A stretch of DNA of 64,000 nt from Bacteroidales bacterium (lineage in GTDB: Bacteria; Bacteroidota; Bacteroidia; Bacteroidales; JACABE01), in the NCBI GenBank assembly GCA_023251515.1, contig JAHEYQ010000011.1, positions 1 to 64,000 on the forward strand. Reading direction: 5' to 3'. Below, piece by piece: positions 44,812 through 53,196 of this stretch. A program made the position numbers and the translations under genes. Numbering within the stretch: position 1 is the stretch's first letter; each line of letters begins with the position of its first letter. The notes below the pieces were generated by a model that was not told the origin of the DNA, did not search any database, and saw nothing but the letters and a program-made list of their open reading frames with translations.

Positions 44812-45474
44812 TTATGGTTTTATTTTAATACATCTAACGCTTACGCCATCGCCTTTGAAGGCGTCGCCGCGGTGTATTCCGGTTTCGTTGCTGTATAAGG
44901 TACGATGATATGCTGTGGTTGGCGTAACTTCGGTTGAGGTCCAGAAAGTTGTTCCTTTTTGGTTTAGGGCATATCCTCCGAAATTGCTTCTTACACCGCT
45001 CATTAATGCATTAAAGCCACTGGTACCGTTTTCTTTTAGCTGCGTTCCCTGATTGGTGCCTCGCCATGCAAGGTTTTTGTTTATTTCGGCATCGGTCATT
45101 CCCAAGGTTTTTTCCAGTTCTTTCCAATCGTTGTCGGTAGGCAAACGCCAGCCATCGGGACATGCTTTTTGGGCGGCAGGCCATGTGTATAAGCAGCCGT
45201 AAGTTTTAAAATATGCAATATCATCTTCGTAAGCAAAAAGGAGCAATGGCGTTGTAACATTTGAAACAGTATCATAAGCATTGCCCAGAGCTATGCCGCC
45301 TCCGGTATATTTGAGGTTTTCGGCCATCCATGTCTGGTTTCCTATATCTACTATTTTGTATTTCATATTATCGCGGGTATCGATAAAATAATTTGTACTT
45401 GTGTCTTCTTCGTCTTTTTTGCATGCCTGAAATAAGATAATTCCTAAGCATATGAATAATAATAGCTTTTTCAT
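44812..45474 (-). CDS. Lipoprotein with Fibrobacter succinogenes major paralogous (FISUMP) domain
   Basis: The 220-residue protein has a lipoprotein signal (MKKLLLFICLGIILFQAC, Cys18). The rest is one FISUMP domain: YKIVDIGNQTWMAENLKYTG, YGCLYTWPAAQKACPDGWRL-PTDNDWKEL, FNALMSGVRSNFGGY, FWTSTEV and DGVSVRCIKI. The domain is related to C-type-lectin-like folds and is common in surface lipoproteins of Bacteroidota and Fibrobacter; its ligand is unknown. Confidence 0.92.
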   Translation of the reverse strand: MKKLLLFICLGIILFQACKKDEEDTSTNYFIDTRDNMKYKIVDIGNQTWMAENLKYTGGGIALGNAYDTVSNVTTPLLLFAYEDDIAYFKTYGCLYTWPAAQKACPDGWRLPTDNDWKELEKTLGMTDAEINKNLAWRGTNQGTQLKENGTSGFNALMSGVRSNFGGYALNQKGTTFWTSTEVTPTTAYHRTLYSNETGIHRGDAFKGDGVSVRCIKIKP

Positions 45475-45634
45475 GCTTAAATTGTTTATTGTTTTTGAAT
45501 TTTACTCTAATAGAAATTACAAGAAAAAATATACTTCTGCTTAATTAATTCCAATAAGTGAAAATGGTATAAATATTAAATAGTTGCACTATATCCAAAC
45601 TTTCTTTATTGCTCCTATTATTAGTAGTGTATTT

Positions 45635-46960
45635 TTATGTGATCAATTCATTTACACGTTGTTTCCATTTTGGAAATTCATCAATAAAATCTGAGCCTTT
45701 GTCTTGATGATTAATTATATTTAGAATTAAATCATTATCTTGGTTTGTTGTCCTATATGCTCTTTTGTATTTTTCTCTCCCATTGACTAAAATTGTATTT
45801 ATAATAATTTCAATTCTTTTATAATGCAAATCAATTTCTTTCTTCCCTTTTTCAATTGTCCAAATATATGTAGCATGTGAATTAAGTAATTCCCAAACAA
45901 AATGATAATTTAATTCACCTTCAATAAAAAAAATAAAACCAAAATTTGGATGGTTTGTAAATCTAATTCTATAATTCAAGGATTGTTTACTGCCTGATAA
46001 AAATGTTAATTCTCTTTTGTTTCTTACATTACATTTCTCAATAAGCATATCCAAAATATCCTTTTCAGTCTGTTTAAATACATTACCTTCCAAGTCATTT
46101 ATATTATCTAAACAAAATAAATCATCTGATGTGAAAAGTGCTTTATCAATTTCTTGTGGCCTAATTGATTTAGTAATTTCTAATGTTCTTTGGACTTTAA
46201 CACCTTCAATAAGATTTTGGTCAATACTATCTATATGCTTAGATGTTGCATAAAATTCTTTAAGTTTGTTGTCAATTAAAATAAAAGTTGCTTTTACATG
46301 AAATTTTTTTGTCTTCAATTTTTTAGAAAACCAATATTTAATATTGTCAAATTCTGTTAAAATATTCTCATTAGTAATTCTGAAGTCTAAAGTTTGGTTA
46401 AATTTCTTTATATGTTTAGAAAAACTAACATAACCTAACATAAAAACACTATCATTAAAATCAATCACAAATTCTTCTTCAAATTTCGTAACAATTGCTT
46501 CTCTTTTAATTTCATTATTTCCAACTTGTAAAGTTAAACTTTCACCAAAATTTACTTTATCTAAATTTTTTATTAACTTTTCTTCTTTCTGTATTGTATC
46601 AGATGGTTTGGCATTAAAATTATTAAGTAGCGTAATAAATTTAATTGGCTGATAATATAATAAAAGAGGTTCAAGATATAACCAATCAAAATTCTTAAAT
46701 TCCAAGAATTTGATTTCTTTTTTAGGCGTTTGACTTAAAAATGTTAAATGATCTTTGCAATTATAATCAACTATATCAACACTTAATTTATTTGTAATCT
46801 TATTAAATTCTTTCATTTGAACTTTCCACATGATATCTTTGTGTAATTTAAAAGATAAGTGTTCAATAGGAATATCAGTATTTTTAATATCAATAAAATC
46901 TTTGTCGTTGAACCAAATTTTATCGTTCTTGATTTTTAGTAAAATTTCTTTGTTTGTCAT
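45635..46960 (-). CDS. Unrecognised 441-residue AT-rich protein
   Basis: No family is recognised. The protein is soluble, with no signal peptide, and rich in Lys, Ile, Asn and Phe. Features are KNFDWLYLEPLLLYYQPIKFI near residue 90-110, a strand-rich middle (QVGNNEIKREAIVTKFEEEF), SIRPQEIDKALFTSDDLF, and a C-terminal half with LNYRIRFTNHPNFGFIFFIE, HFVWELLNSHATYIWTIEKG and IIINTILVNGREKYKRAYRT. Codon use is more AT-rich than that of the core genes, suggesting acquisition. It stands alone between FISUMP and paralogue C. Confidence 0.6.
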   Translation of the reverse strand: MTNKEILLKIKNDKIWFNDKDFIDIKNTDIPIEHLSFKLHKDIMWKVQMKEFNKITNKLSVDIVDYNCKDHLTFLSQTPKKEIKFLEFKNFDWLYLEPLLLYYQPIKFITLLNNFNAKPSDTIQKEEKLIKNLDKVNFGESLTLQVGNNEIKREAIVTKFEEEFVIDFNDSVFMLGYVSFSKHIKKFNQTLDFRITNENILTEFDNIKYWFSKKLKTKKFHVKATFILIDNKLKEFYATSKHIDSIDQNLIEGVKVQRTLEITKSIRPQEIDKALFTSDDLFCLDNINDLEGNVFKQTEKDILDMLIEKCNVRNKRELTFLSGSKQSLNYRIRFTNHPNFGFIFFIEGELNYHFVWELLNSHATYIWTIEKGKKEIDLHYKRIEIIINTILVNGREKYKRAYRTTNQDNDLILNIINHQDKGSDFIDEFPKWKQRVNELIT

Positions 46961-47145
46961 TTTGAAAAATTACATTGTTTGGTTTGGTTACATTACTATC
47001 AACGAATAAATATCTACAATAAAATTATTTAAAGCATTTGATGCTTTTTCATATTACTCAAATATATTTATTTATAAAGAAATATGCAATATTGATTGTT
47101 ATTCATTTTAGTAATTACTATTTCATTAATTTACTTATTATTTTT

Positions 47146-47188
47146 ATTAAAAAACCCGTTGGGAATTGTAGTGCCCAACGGGTTTTAT
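47146..47188 (-). terminator. Intrinsic terminator of paralogue C
   Basis: AAAACCCGTTGGG (about 47150-47162) pairs with CCCAACGGGTTTT (about 47174-47186). On the minus strand it follows the stop codon of the gene at 47201 and ends in T residues. Confidence 0.85.
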
Positions 47189-47200
47189 TATTGATTAGAT

Positions 47201-48184
47201 TTATTCTTCATCCAACAAAAATATTTCTGCTTTTGATGCTGATGTTAAACCTTTATTTTTAAATATCATCAGCTTATTTGCGGGATAGCCCAGCTGTGCC
47301 GATGTTATTTCGGTTTCGGAGTCGGCGGCTAATTCAATAGGGGCTTGCTTGGGTTCTTCGTTGGCTGTGCTGCCTCCGTAAACTTGCAATGCTCCGCCTA
47401 TTACTTCTATCAGATAAGTTTTGCCGGCCATCAGTTCGAAATCGGCGGTGGCTGTGCCGGCTGCCGGTATCTGAAGCAGCGAACCACCATCGGCCGACTC
47501 ATCGGTTGTGGTCTTTTTCTTAGTATTTTTTTGTATCAGCGACAAATCGTAATAATGTTCAATATCATCGGGGCTTTCGCCAAATATATTGATTAAGCTT
47601 CCCAAATTGCGGTATAAAATATCGCATACAGCATCGTATTTTTTATTTAACGATACGGATGTAGTATCTAAACCATCGTACATATCGTCTTTGGAATCAT
47701 AGGTGTTTTGCAGCTGTTCAACAAAAGAGTTTATTTCGTCTGCTATTGCCGTTAAATCTGGATATTTTTTTACTCTCGTTAAAAACGATTTTATATTTAT
47801 CAATATCTGTTCGGCAGAACATTTGTAAATATCGCTGCGTTTCATAATATAAATATTCTTCCATTCGGGTGTTGACGACAAAAAGATGTTCTGAATTTTG
47901 ATATCCCATGTTGCCATTTTGTCGGGCAAAAGATTAAGCAACTCAGAAAAACTTAATACCAAGGTCGATTTTTCGCCTTTGACAGTTGATTTTTGCACCA
48001 ATTCCGAATGGTATTCTTCAACCAATGGCTTGGTTCTGAGATAAAGAATTTTTATTTCGGCATTGTCTTGGGCATTGACTAATGCTACCAGATGTTTTCC
48101 GGATAATTTATCCAGTCGTTTGTAATTCCTTCTTTGGCTTTTTAGAAAAAAAGGATTAATTAAAAAATACCATTTTCTTTTCAT
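47201..48184 (-). CDS. Paralogue C of the family linked to 42-bp repeat arrays
   Basis: Function unknown; 327 residues. Alignment with paralogues A and B: N-terminal WYFLINPFFL, LYLRTKPLVEEYHSELV, then PEWKNIYIMKRSDIYKCSAEQ in place of the NGR motif (the most diverged part), KYPDLTAIADEI, YDAVCDILYRNLGSLINIF, an Ala/Gly-rich stretch, GALQVYGGSTANEEPKQAP, and the closing EITSAQLGYPANKLMIFKN. The C-terminal domain is the best conserved, so it is probably the functional or binding part. The N-terminal LINPFFL is conserved with A. Single-gene unit with array C (48363-48614), a promoter at 48296 and a terminator at 47150. Confidence 0.85.
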   Translation of the reverse strand: MKRKWYFLINPFFLKSQRRNYKRLDKLSGKHLVALVNAQDNAEIKILYLRTKPLVEEYHSELVQKSTVKGEKSTLVLSFSELLNLLPDKMATWDIKIQNIFLSSTPEWKNIYIMKRSDIYKCSAEQILINIKSFLTRVKKYPDLTAIADEINSFVEQLQNTYDSKDDMYDGLDTTSVSLNKKYDAVCDILYRNLGSLINIFGESPDDIEHYYDLSLIQKNTKKKTTTDESADGGSLLQIPAAGTATADFELMAGKTYLIEVIGGALQVYGGSTANEEPKQAPIELAADSETEITSAQLGYPANKLMIFKNKGLTSASKAEIFLLDEE

Positions 48185-48295
48185 GATAAAAAAATGTTTT
48201 GTTAATAAATAATTTTAATTCCATCCTAATAATTTACATCCTATCCTTTCTTTAAAATTGAAGAAATCATAAGATCGTCAATTGTTAAGACGGCG

Positions 48296-48303
48296 TAAAA
48301 TTA
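48296..48303 (-). promoter_or_regulatory. Probable -7 element of paralogue C
   Basis: On the minus strand TAATTTTA, one base from TAnnTTTG, followed by CGCCG, in the position equivalent to TAATTTTGGCGC of paralogue B. A T-rich tract lies at -33. The leader would be about 105 bases, as for B. Confidence 0.4.
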
Positions 48304-48362
48304 CAAAAAAAATAAAATAAAAAAAGCTTTTTGAAAAAAAATTTTTATTTTTTTTTGTGCGG

Positions 48363-48614
48363 AGGTATGTATCTAAGTTCATACATATCAAAATCACGTG
48401 AAATAAGCATGTTTACAAGTATATACATTATCATTTCATGTAAAGTAAGTATGCATACAATTATATACATTATCATTTCACATGAACTAAGTATGCATAC
48501 AATTATATACATTATCATTTCACACGAAGTAAGTATGCATACAATTATATACATATTTATTTCACGTGACGGAAGCATGCATACAAGTATATACATACCA
48601 AAAACAGCAGAAAT
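48363..48614. repeat. Array C: six tandem 42-bp repeats upstream of paralogue C
   Basis: The AAG(T/C)ATGCAT landmark or its variants starts at 48363, 48405, 48447, 48489, 48531 and 48573, always 42 bp apart. Each unit has GTATGCATAC, a perfect 10-bp palindrome in the central copies, and a second dyad TTCACRTGAA (TTCACGTGA in the outer copies). The two outer units are the most diverged. Because 42 is divisible by three, long frames with a 14-residue repeat cross the array on both strands; they are not called as genes. It lies between the membrane-protein gene at 48694 and the promoter of paralogue C. Confidence 0.95.
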
Positions 48615-48693
48615 TGTAAGGGGAAAAATTACAGGGTGGTTAACAGACAGTTGTAAAGCTATGGCATAGATAGTATAGCTGCTTGCTTTTTAG

Positions 48694-49275
48694 TTAAGAT
48701 ACACATACGCTTACTACAATTGTTTTCTTATCGTCAAGAAAGCCAATATATAAATAATGATCTTCCTGTCCAACAATATTACGTGTAAAGCTGTAAATAA
48801 TTTGTTCTGTCTTTAAATTCCCCATTACTTTATATAATTCGCTTGAACCAATAATTTCACCAGGCTTGTTCTTTGTCATTTGTTTGTCATTGGTCAATTC
48901 GTTGAGTAATGATGAATAGTCATTATTAGAAACAGTTATTAGTGACGCTGAACAATAGTCGCCGTGAAAGTCAGGATATGATGCATCTTTATTTATAACT
49001 ATTGCTGATTTTGGGGCTTCTCTTAAAGTTACTTCTTTAAATTCAGAAAGGTAAAAACTGTCTGTCGGATATATTGCTGTGTAAGTGGAATAACCCAAAT
49101 AGACAGTAAAAGCTATTATTAATGTTATTCCCACTACTCTGTATCCCTTTTTTGCCAACCACTTGTATAATAAATAAAGAATAAAATAAGGTATAGCCAA
49201 AATTATCAAACCGATTAAACCTGCTATAAGTAGAAATATCAATACTCCAGCGTCTAAGTTTACTAGTGTTGTCAT
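48694..49275 (-). CDS. Membrane-anchored protein of unknown function
   Basis: The ATG at 49275 gives 193 residues (MTTLVNLDAG). Two membrane segments are predicted (about residues 10-38 and 46-65), followed by a soluble domain of about 120 residues with KEVTLREAPKSAIVINKDAS, YCSASLITVSNNDYSSLL, QIIYSFTRNIVGQEDHYLYI and GFLDDKKTIVVSVCVS. No family is recognised. It lies directly upstream of array C, in the same orientation. Confidence 0.65.
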   Translation of the reverse strand: MTTLVNLDAGVLIFLLIAGLIGLIILAIPYFILYLLYKWLAKKGYRVVGITLIIAFTVYLGYSTYTAIYPTDSFYLSEFKEVTLREAPKSAIVINKDASYPDFHGDYCSASLITVSNNDYSSLLNELTNDKQMTKNKPGEIIGSSELYKVMGNLKTEQIIYSFTRNIVGQEDHYLYIGFLDDKKTIVVSVCVS

Positions 49276-49459
49276 AAAATTACTGCTTACTTGTTTATAT
49301 AAAACAAACTCATACAAAGCATGCTTATGTATGGTTTATCCTTTTATGTTGCAAATATAATTATTATTTTAAAGAGTAATAGCTGATAATAAGATAATTT
49401 TTGTTCATTGGGGCATTAATATCAATAGAAACGAATATATATCAGCAATTGTTAATCGT

Positions 49460-50020
49460 TTATTCAAATTCAGATTTATCATATGAATGTATATCATCTT
49501 TCGTAAAAGGTTTCCCATCCATACCAACTGAAAAAACATTTACACTATCAGATGTAAGTTGATAATAAAATAAGCTATCTCCTTTATAATCTTTAACCTT
49601 AAAAATTATTGGATCTTCTATTGTGATGTATTTTGCTTCCTTATTCAATTCAATTAGATTTGAAGGATATACTCCATGTCTCAATTTATAATTAGCTAGT
49701 TCTATGTTAATTTGTTTTAGAAGTTCAATATCCGTATCTACACTTAATTTGTCAAATACTCCTCCTCTTTCAATTTCTCCAAAATAATACAATGTCGAAT
49801 AGATAATAATAGATAGCATAATCCCAGATAATCCGAGAATAAAAAGAAGCTTGAATCTTTTAAAATTAAAAAGACTTATCATTATTGAAATTATTCCAAA
49901 GAAAACCCCTATTGCAGGAATAAAACTTAATCCACTAAATATAATTAATCCAATAGGTGCTTTTTTATCTTTAATTGTTATTGGATTATCGTTTTGTACT
50001 TGAAAATTATTTTCTTCCAT
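49460..50020 (-). CDS. Membrane protein with a GspG-like C-terminal domain
   Basis: The 186-residue protein has a polar N-terminus, two or three membrane segments (about residues 23-50 and 57-77) and a periplasmic domain with LLKQINIELANYKLRHGVYP-SNLIEL, DPIIFKVKDY and VFSVGMDGKPFTKDDI. The last part closely resembles the C-terminal half of type II secretion pseudopilin GspG (YP-x-L, VxSxGxDG-x-x-x-x-DDI), where it binds calcium. A pseudopilin-type N-terminal helix is absent, so it is not a real pseudopilin. Function unknown. Confidence 0.7.
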   Translation of the reverse strand: MEENNFQVQNDNPITIKDKKAPIGLIIFSGLSFIPAIGVFFGIISIMISLFNFKRFKLLFILGLSGIMLSIIIYSTLYYFGEIERGGVFDKLSVDTDIELLKQINIELANYKLRHGVYPSNLIELNKEAKYITIEDPIIFKVKDYKGDSLFYYQLTSDSVNVFSVGMDGKPFTKDDIHSYDKSEFE

Positions 50021-50038
50021 GATTGTATATAATATTAT

Positions 50039-50752
50039 CTAAAACCTATAATACACCCCAAAATTTAAACCACCCGAATACAAATAGCCCTTTATATCAG
50101 TAGTTGTAATAGAATTTATCGAGCGGCGAAACAGCGGTTCCAATCGCAGTTTAATATGTTTGTTTATATCATAATCGGCACCCAAACCAGCCAATAATTC
50201 AAAGTTAAGTTTTATAAAATTGGTTATATTATCTTCAACATATTTTACAGTTGTTCTATTACTATACTCATTTACAATTTTTGTTTCTTCTTTAATAAAA
50301 AAATTAGAAGAAACACCGGCAGTTACAAATAGTTTAAACCTTTTGTCAATAAAAACATAGTTAAATTTCACCGGAACACACAAATAATCAAACCTAGAGT
50401 AAAAGACGGCTCTTTCAGGTATCAAAGGATCATTAGTTTCAATCGCGAAAAAATTAGTTAATATTTTTTTATAGCCTTTTTTTGAATACAATAAGCCACT
50501 CTCAACAGCAAAACGCTTATTTAATCTATAATGCAGTGAAATCCCCGCAGTAAAACCAAAATCAGGGGTTTCGCTTGTATCTCTTTCTTCTTTAATAAAC
50601 TTTTTAGCATCAACATCTGTAGAAAGATACCTGTAGGAATAATCAGGCGAAAAGCAAAGCCCAATAGCAAACTTAGCATCTTTAATAATAGTCTGATTTT
50701 GCCCCAGACTAAATAAAGGCAATAATAAAAATAAGTAAATTAGTTTTCTCAT
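50039..50752 (-). CDS. Outer-membrane beta-barrel protein (PorT-like)
   Basis: The 237-residue protein has a signal peptide (MRKLIYLFLLLPLFSLGQ). Strands typical of a small barrel follow: FAIGLCFSPDYSYRYL, FGFTAGISLHYRLNKRFAVE-SGLLYSKKGYK, YLCVPVKFNYVFIDKRFKLF, GLGADYDINKHIKLRLEPLF, ending GGLNFGVYYRF with a terminal Phe, as required for outer-membrane insertion. The role is unknown. It is 18 bases above the GspG-like gene. Confidence 0.82.
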   Translation of the reverse strand: MRKLIYLFLLLPLFSLGQNQTIIKDAKFAIGLCFSPDYSYRYLSTDVDAKKFIKEERDTSETPDFGFTAGISLHYRLNKRFAVESGLLYSKKGYKKILTNFFAIETNDPLIPERAVFYSRFDYLCVPVKFNYVFIDKRFKLFVTAGVSSNFFIKEETKIVNEYSNRTTVKYVEDNITNFIKLNFELLAGLGADYDINKHIKLRLEPLFRRSINSITTTDIKGYLYSGGLNFGVYYRF

Positions 50753-50853
50753 AAGTATAATGGTTTTAAATATACAGATAACTCATGCGAGCAAAGAGTT
50801 TCGTACAGCAAAAATATAAAACATTTTTAAATATCATTAGATATAAAACAAAA

Positions 50854-50877
50854 AAAGCCCTCCGAAGAGAGCTTTTT
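50854..50877 (-). terminator. Terminator of the hydrogenase operon
   Basis: AAAAAGC, then CTC, CGAA loop, GAG, then GCTTTTT with one internal mismatch at 50854-50877. It is 20 bases after the hydC stop and runs into T on the minus strand. Confidence 0.7.
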
Positions 50878-50896
50878 AAAAACAAGGAGAAAAAAA

Positions 50897-51376
50897 TTAC
50901 TGCTTGTATTCAGCAATAATATCTTTAACACCGTCAGGAGAAACACGTCCGTAAACCTTTTCGCCTACCAACACAACAGGAGCCAATCCGCAAGCACCTA
51001 CACAACGTAAGCAGCTTAATGAAAATTTACCGTCTTTTGAAGTTTCGCCAACAGCTATTTTAAGTTCGCGTTTAAACTCATCAAGTACTTTTTCAGCACC
51101 ACGCACATAACAAGCAGTTCCCATACAAATACTAATTGGGAATTCGCCTTTAGGTATCATGGTAAAGAAAGAGTAAAAAGTAACTACACCATATACATGA
51201 GCAGTAGAAACATTTAGTTCTCTGGCAATTACTTCCTGTACTTCGGCAGGTAAGTAACCATACATAGTTTGTGTTTTATGTAAAACGTTGATAAGTTCGC
51301 CTTTTTCATTATTAAAGGATTTGCAAATTTCCTTTATCTGATTTATTTTGTCTTCCGATAATTTTAAATTAACCAT
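50897..51376 (-). CDS. hydC: NuoE-like [2Fe-2S] subunit of the NAD-linked [FeFe] hydrogenase
   Basis: The 159-residue protein has the NuoE fold: an N-terminal helical bundle (NNEKGELINVLHKTQTMYGYLP, VQEVIARELNVSTAHVYGVV) and a thioredoxin-like domain with the four [2Fe-2S] cysteines in SICMGTACYVRGA and LSCLRCVGACGLAP. It is the electron-carrier subunit next to HydB. The last gene of the operon, 26 bases below hydA. Confidence 0.93.
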   Translation of the reverse strand: MVNLKLSEDKINQIKEICKSFNNEKGELINVLHKTQTMYGYLPAEVQEVIARELNVSTAHVYGVVTFYSFFTMIPKGEFPISICMGTACYVRGAEKVLDEFKRELKIAVGETSKDGKFSLSCLRCVGACGLAPVVLVGEKVYGRVSPDGVKDIIAEYKQ

Positions 51377-51402
51377 AACAATGTGAATTTAAATGTTTTT
51401 AA

Positions 51403-53175
51403 TTACTCTTGAATAAATACTTCGTTACTTTTGTCGAAATAGTGCGTATGCAATAAATGATGCGATTTTTCGCCGCAAGGTGTACCAAGGAATTCTTCAT
51501 AAAGTTTGATAATATCAGGATTTTCGTGTGATTTTCTGATTGGTTTTCCTGCATCTTCCTGGTAAATTGCTGCTGCACGCTTTTTCAAGATAGAACTATC
51601 GCCATGATGATAAGGCTGACCACCGCCACCAATACATCCGCCCGGACAAGCCATAATTTCAATTGCATGGAAATTAGATTTGCCGTCTCTAACATCTTCC
51701 AGTAATTTACGTGCATTACCCAAACCATGAGCAATACCAATATTTAATGGTAATCCGTTAAAATCGATAGTAGCCGAACGAATTCCGTCCATACCTCTTA
51801 ATTGATTGAATTCAACTTTTTCAAGTTTCTTACCGGTATGAATTTCGTAAGCTGTACGACAAGCTGCTTCAATAACACCACCTGTATTTCCGAAGATAAC
51901 GCCAGCTCCTGTAGATTCACCCATTGGATGATCAAAATCTTCATCAGGTAAATTTAAGAAATCAATGTTAGCTTGTTTGATAAAATGAGCCAATTCGCGT
52001 GTTGATAATGAAAAGTCAACATCAGGATTGCCATCCACTTTAAACTCATCGCGTTGGCATTCGTATTTTTTAGCCAGACAAGGCATAATAGAAACCACAA
52101 CCATATCTTTGCGGTTTACACCAATTTTGTCAGCAAAATATGTTTTTGCAATAGCACCAAACATTTGTTGCGGCGATTTTGCTGTAGAAGGAATATCCAA
52201 CATATCAGAGAAGTTATGTTCGAAGAAGTTAACCCAACCCGGGCAGCAAGAAGTTAAAATAGGTAATTTAACATCTTTATCGCCAGCTAAGTGTTTTCCC
52301 AAACGACCCAATAATTCAGTACCTTCTTCCATAATGGTTAAATCGGCAGCAAAATCAGTATCAAATACATATTTGAAACCTAAACGACGCAAAGCAGCAG
52401 CCATTTTTCCGGTAACCAAAGTACCATATTCCATACCAAATTCTTCGCCCAAAGCAGCACGTACTGCAGGAGCAGTCTGAACAATAACTGTTTTGGTTTT
52501 ATCAGCCAAAGCACTGATAATATTGCGGGTATGATCCACTTCAGTTAAAGCACCGGTAGGACATACAGAAACACACTGTCCGCAATAAGTACAAGGAGAT
52601 TTTTCCAGATTCATTTCAAAAGCCGGAGCTACAACCGCAGTAAAGCCACGGTTTACAGCAGATAAAGCACCCACAGTTTGTACGTCATTACACATCATTT
52701 CGCAACGACGGCACATAATACATTTATCCACATCGCGGATAATAGATGGTGATGTATCCACTCTGTAAGTTGATTTTTCTCCCTGGTAAGGAATTTCGCG
52801 GATACCAAATTTCTGAGCCATAGTCTGCAATTCGCAGTTGCCCGATTTTGAACAAATCAAACAATCATAAGGATGGTCAGAAATCATAAGTTCAACAACA
52901 GTACGTCTTGCATTTAACACACGGATATTGTGTGTATCAACAACCATACCTTCCATAGCTTCAGTAGCACAGGCAGGAGCAAGGTTTTTACGACCTTCAA
53001 TTTCAACAACACACACGCGGCATCCGCCCGGTTTGTTTTCTATTTTCATATCACCAAGTTCGAAATAGCATAAAGTTGGAATATCAATACCTACTTTACG
53101 AGCTGCTTTCAAAACGGTAGTGCCTTTTTCTACTTCAACGATTTTATTATCTATAGTTAATTTAATCATTTCCAT
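51403..53175 (-). CDS. hydA: Catalytic subunit of the trimeric [FeFe] hydrogenase (group A3-like)
   Basis: The 590-residue protein has an N-terminal [2Fe-2S] domain (PTLCYFELGD, GCRVCVVEIEG), a His-Cys3 cluster motif (HPYDCLICSKSGNCELQ), two [4Fe-4S] ferredoxin motifs (CIMCRRCEMMC, CTYCGQCVSVC) and a complete H-cluster domain: TSCCPGW (about 312), MPCLAKKYECQ (about 363) and MACPGGCIGGGGQP (about 506). All cluster cysteines and the proton-transfer Cys are present. With HydB and HydC it forms an NAD(P)H/ferredoxin-linked, possibly electron-bifurcating, hydrogenase in the cytoplasm that disposes of reducing power as H2. It follows hydB by 21 bases. Confidence 0.97.
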   Translation of the reverse strand: MEMIKLTIDNKIVEVEKGTTVLKAARKVGIDIPTLCYFELGDMKIENKPGGCRVCVVEIEGRKNLAPACATEAMEGMVVDTHNIRVLNARRTVVELMISDHPYDCLICSKSGNCELQTMAQKFGIREIPYQGEKSTYRVDTSPSIIRDVDKCIMCRRCEMMCNDVQTVGALSAVNRGFTAVVAPAFEMNLEKSPCTYCGQCVSVCPTGALTEVDHTRNIISALADKTKTVIVQTAPAVRAALGEEFGMEYGTLVTGKMAAALRRLGFKYVFDTDFAADLTIMEEGTELLGRLGKHLAGDKDVKLPILTSCCPGWVNFFEHNFSDMLDIPSTAKSPQQMFGAIAKTYFADKIGVNRKDMVVVSIMPCLAKKYECQRDEFKVDGNPDVDFSLSTRELAHFIKQANIDFLNLPDEDFDHPMGESTGAGVIFGNTGGVIEAACRTAYEIHTGKKLEKVEFNQLRGMDGIRSATIDFNGLPLNIGIAHGLGNARKLLEDVRDGKSNFHAIEIMACPGGCIGGGGQPYHHGDSSILKKRAAAIYQEDAGKPIRKSHENPDIIKLYEEFLGTPCGEKSHHLLHTHYFDKSNEVFIQE

Positions 53176-53196
53176 GTCTTGAATTTCTTTTTAAAA

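Noticed and set aside
48331..48669. Open frame encoding a 14-residue repeat peptide over array C
   Set aside because: Openness on both strands follows from the palindromic 42-bp repeat; the start and end regions have no protein-like character.
52028..52480. 150-codon frame opposite hydA
   Set aside because: Shadow of the hydrogenase catalytic domain, whose H-cluster motifs fix the true strand.
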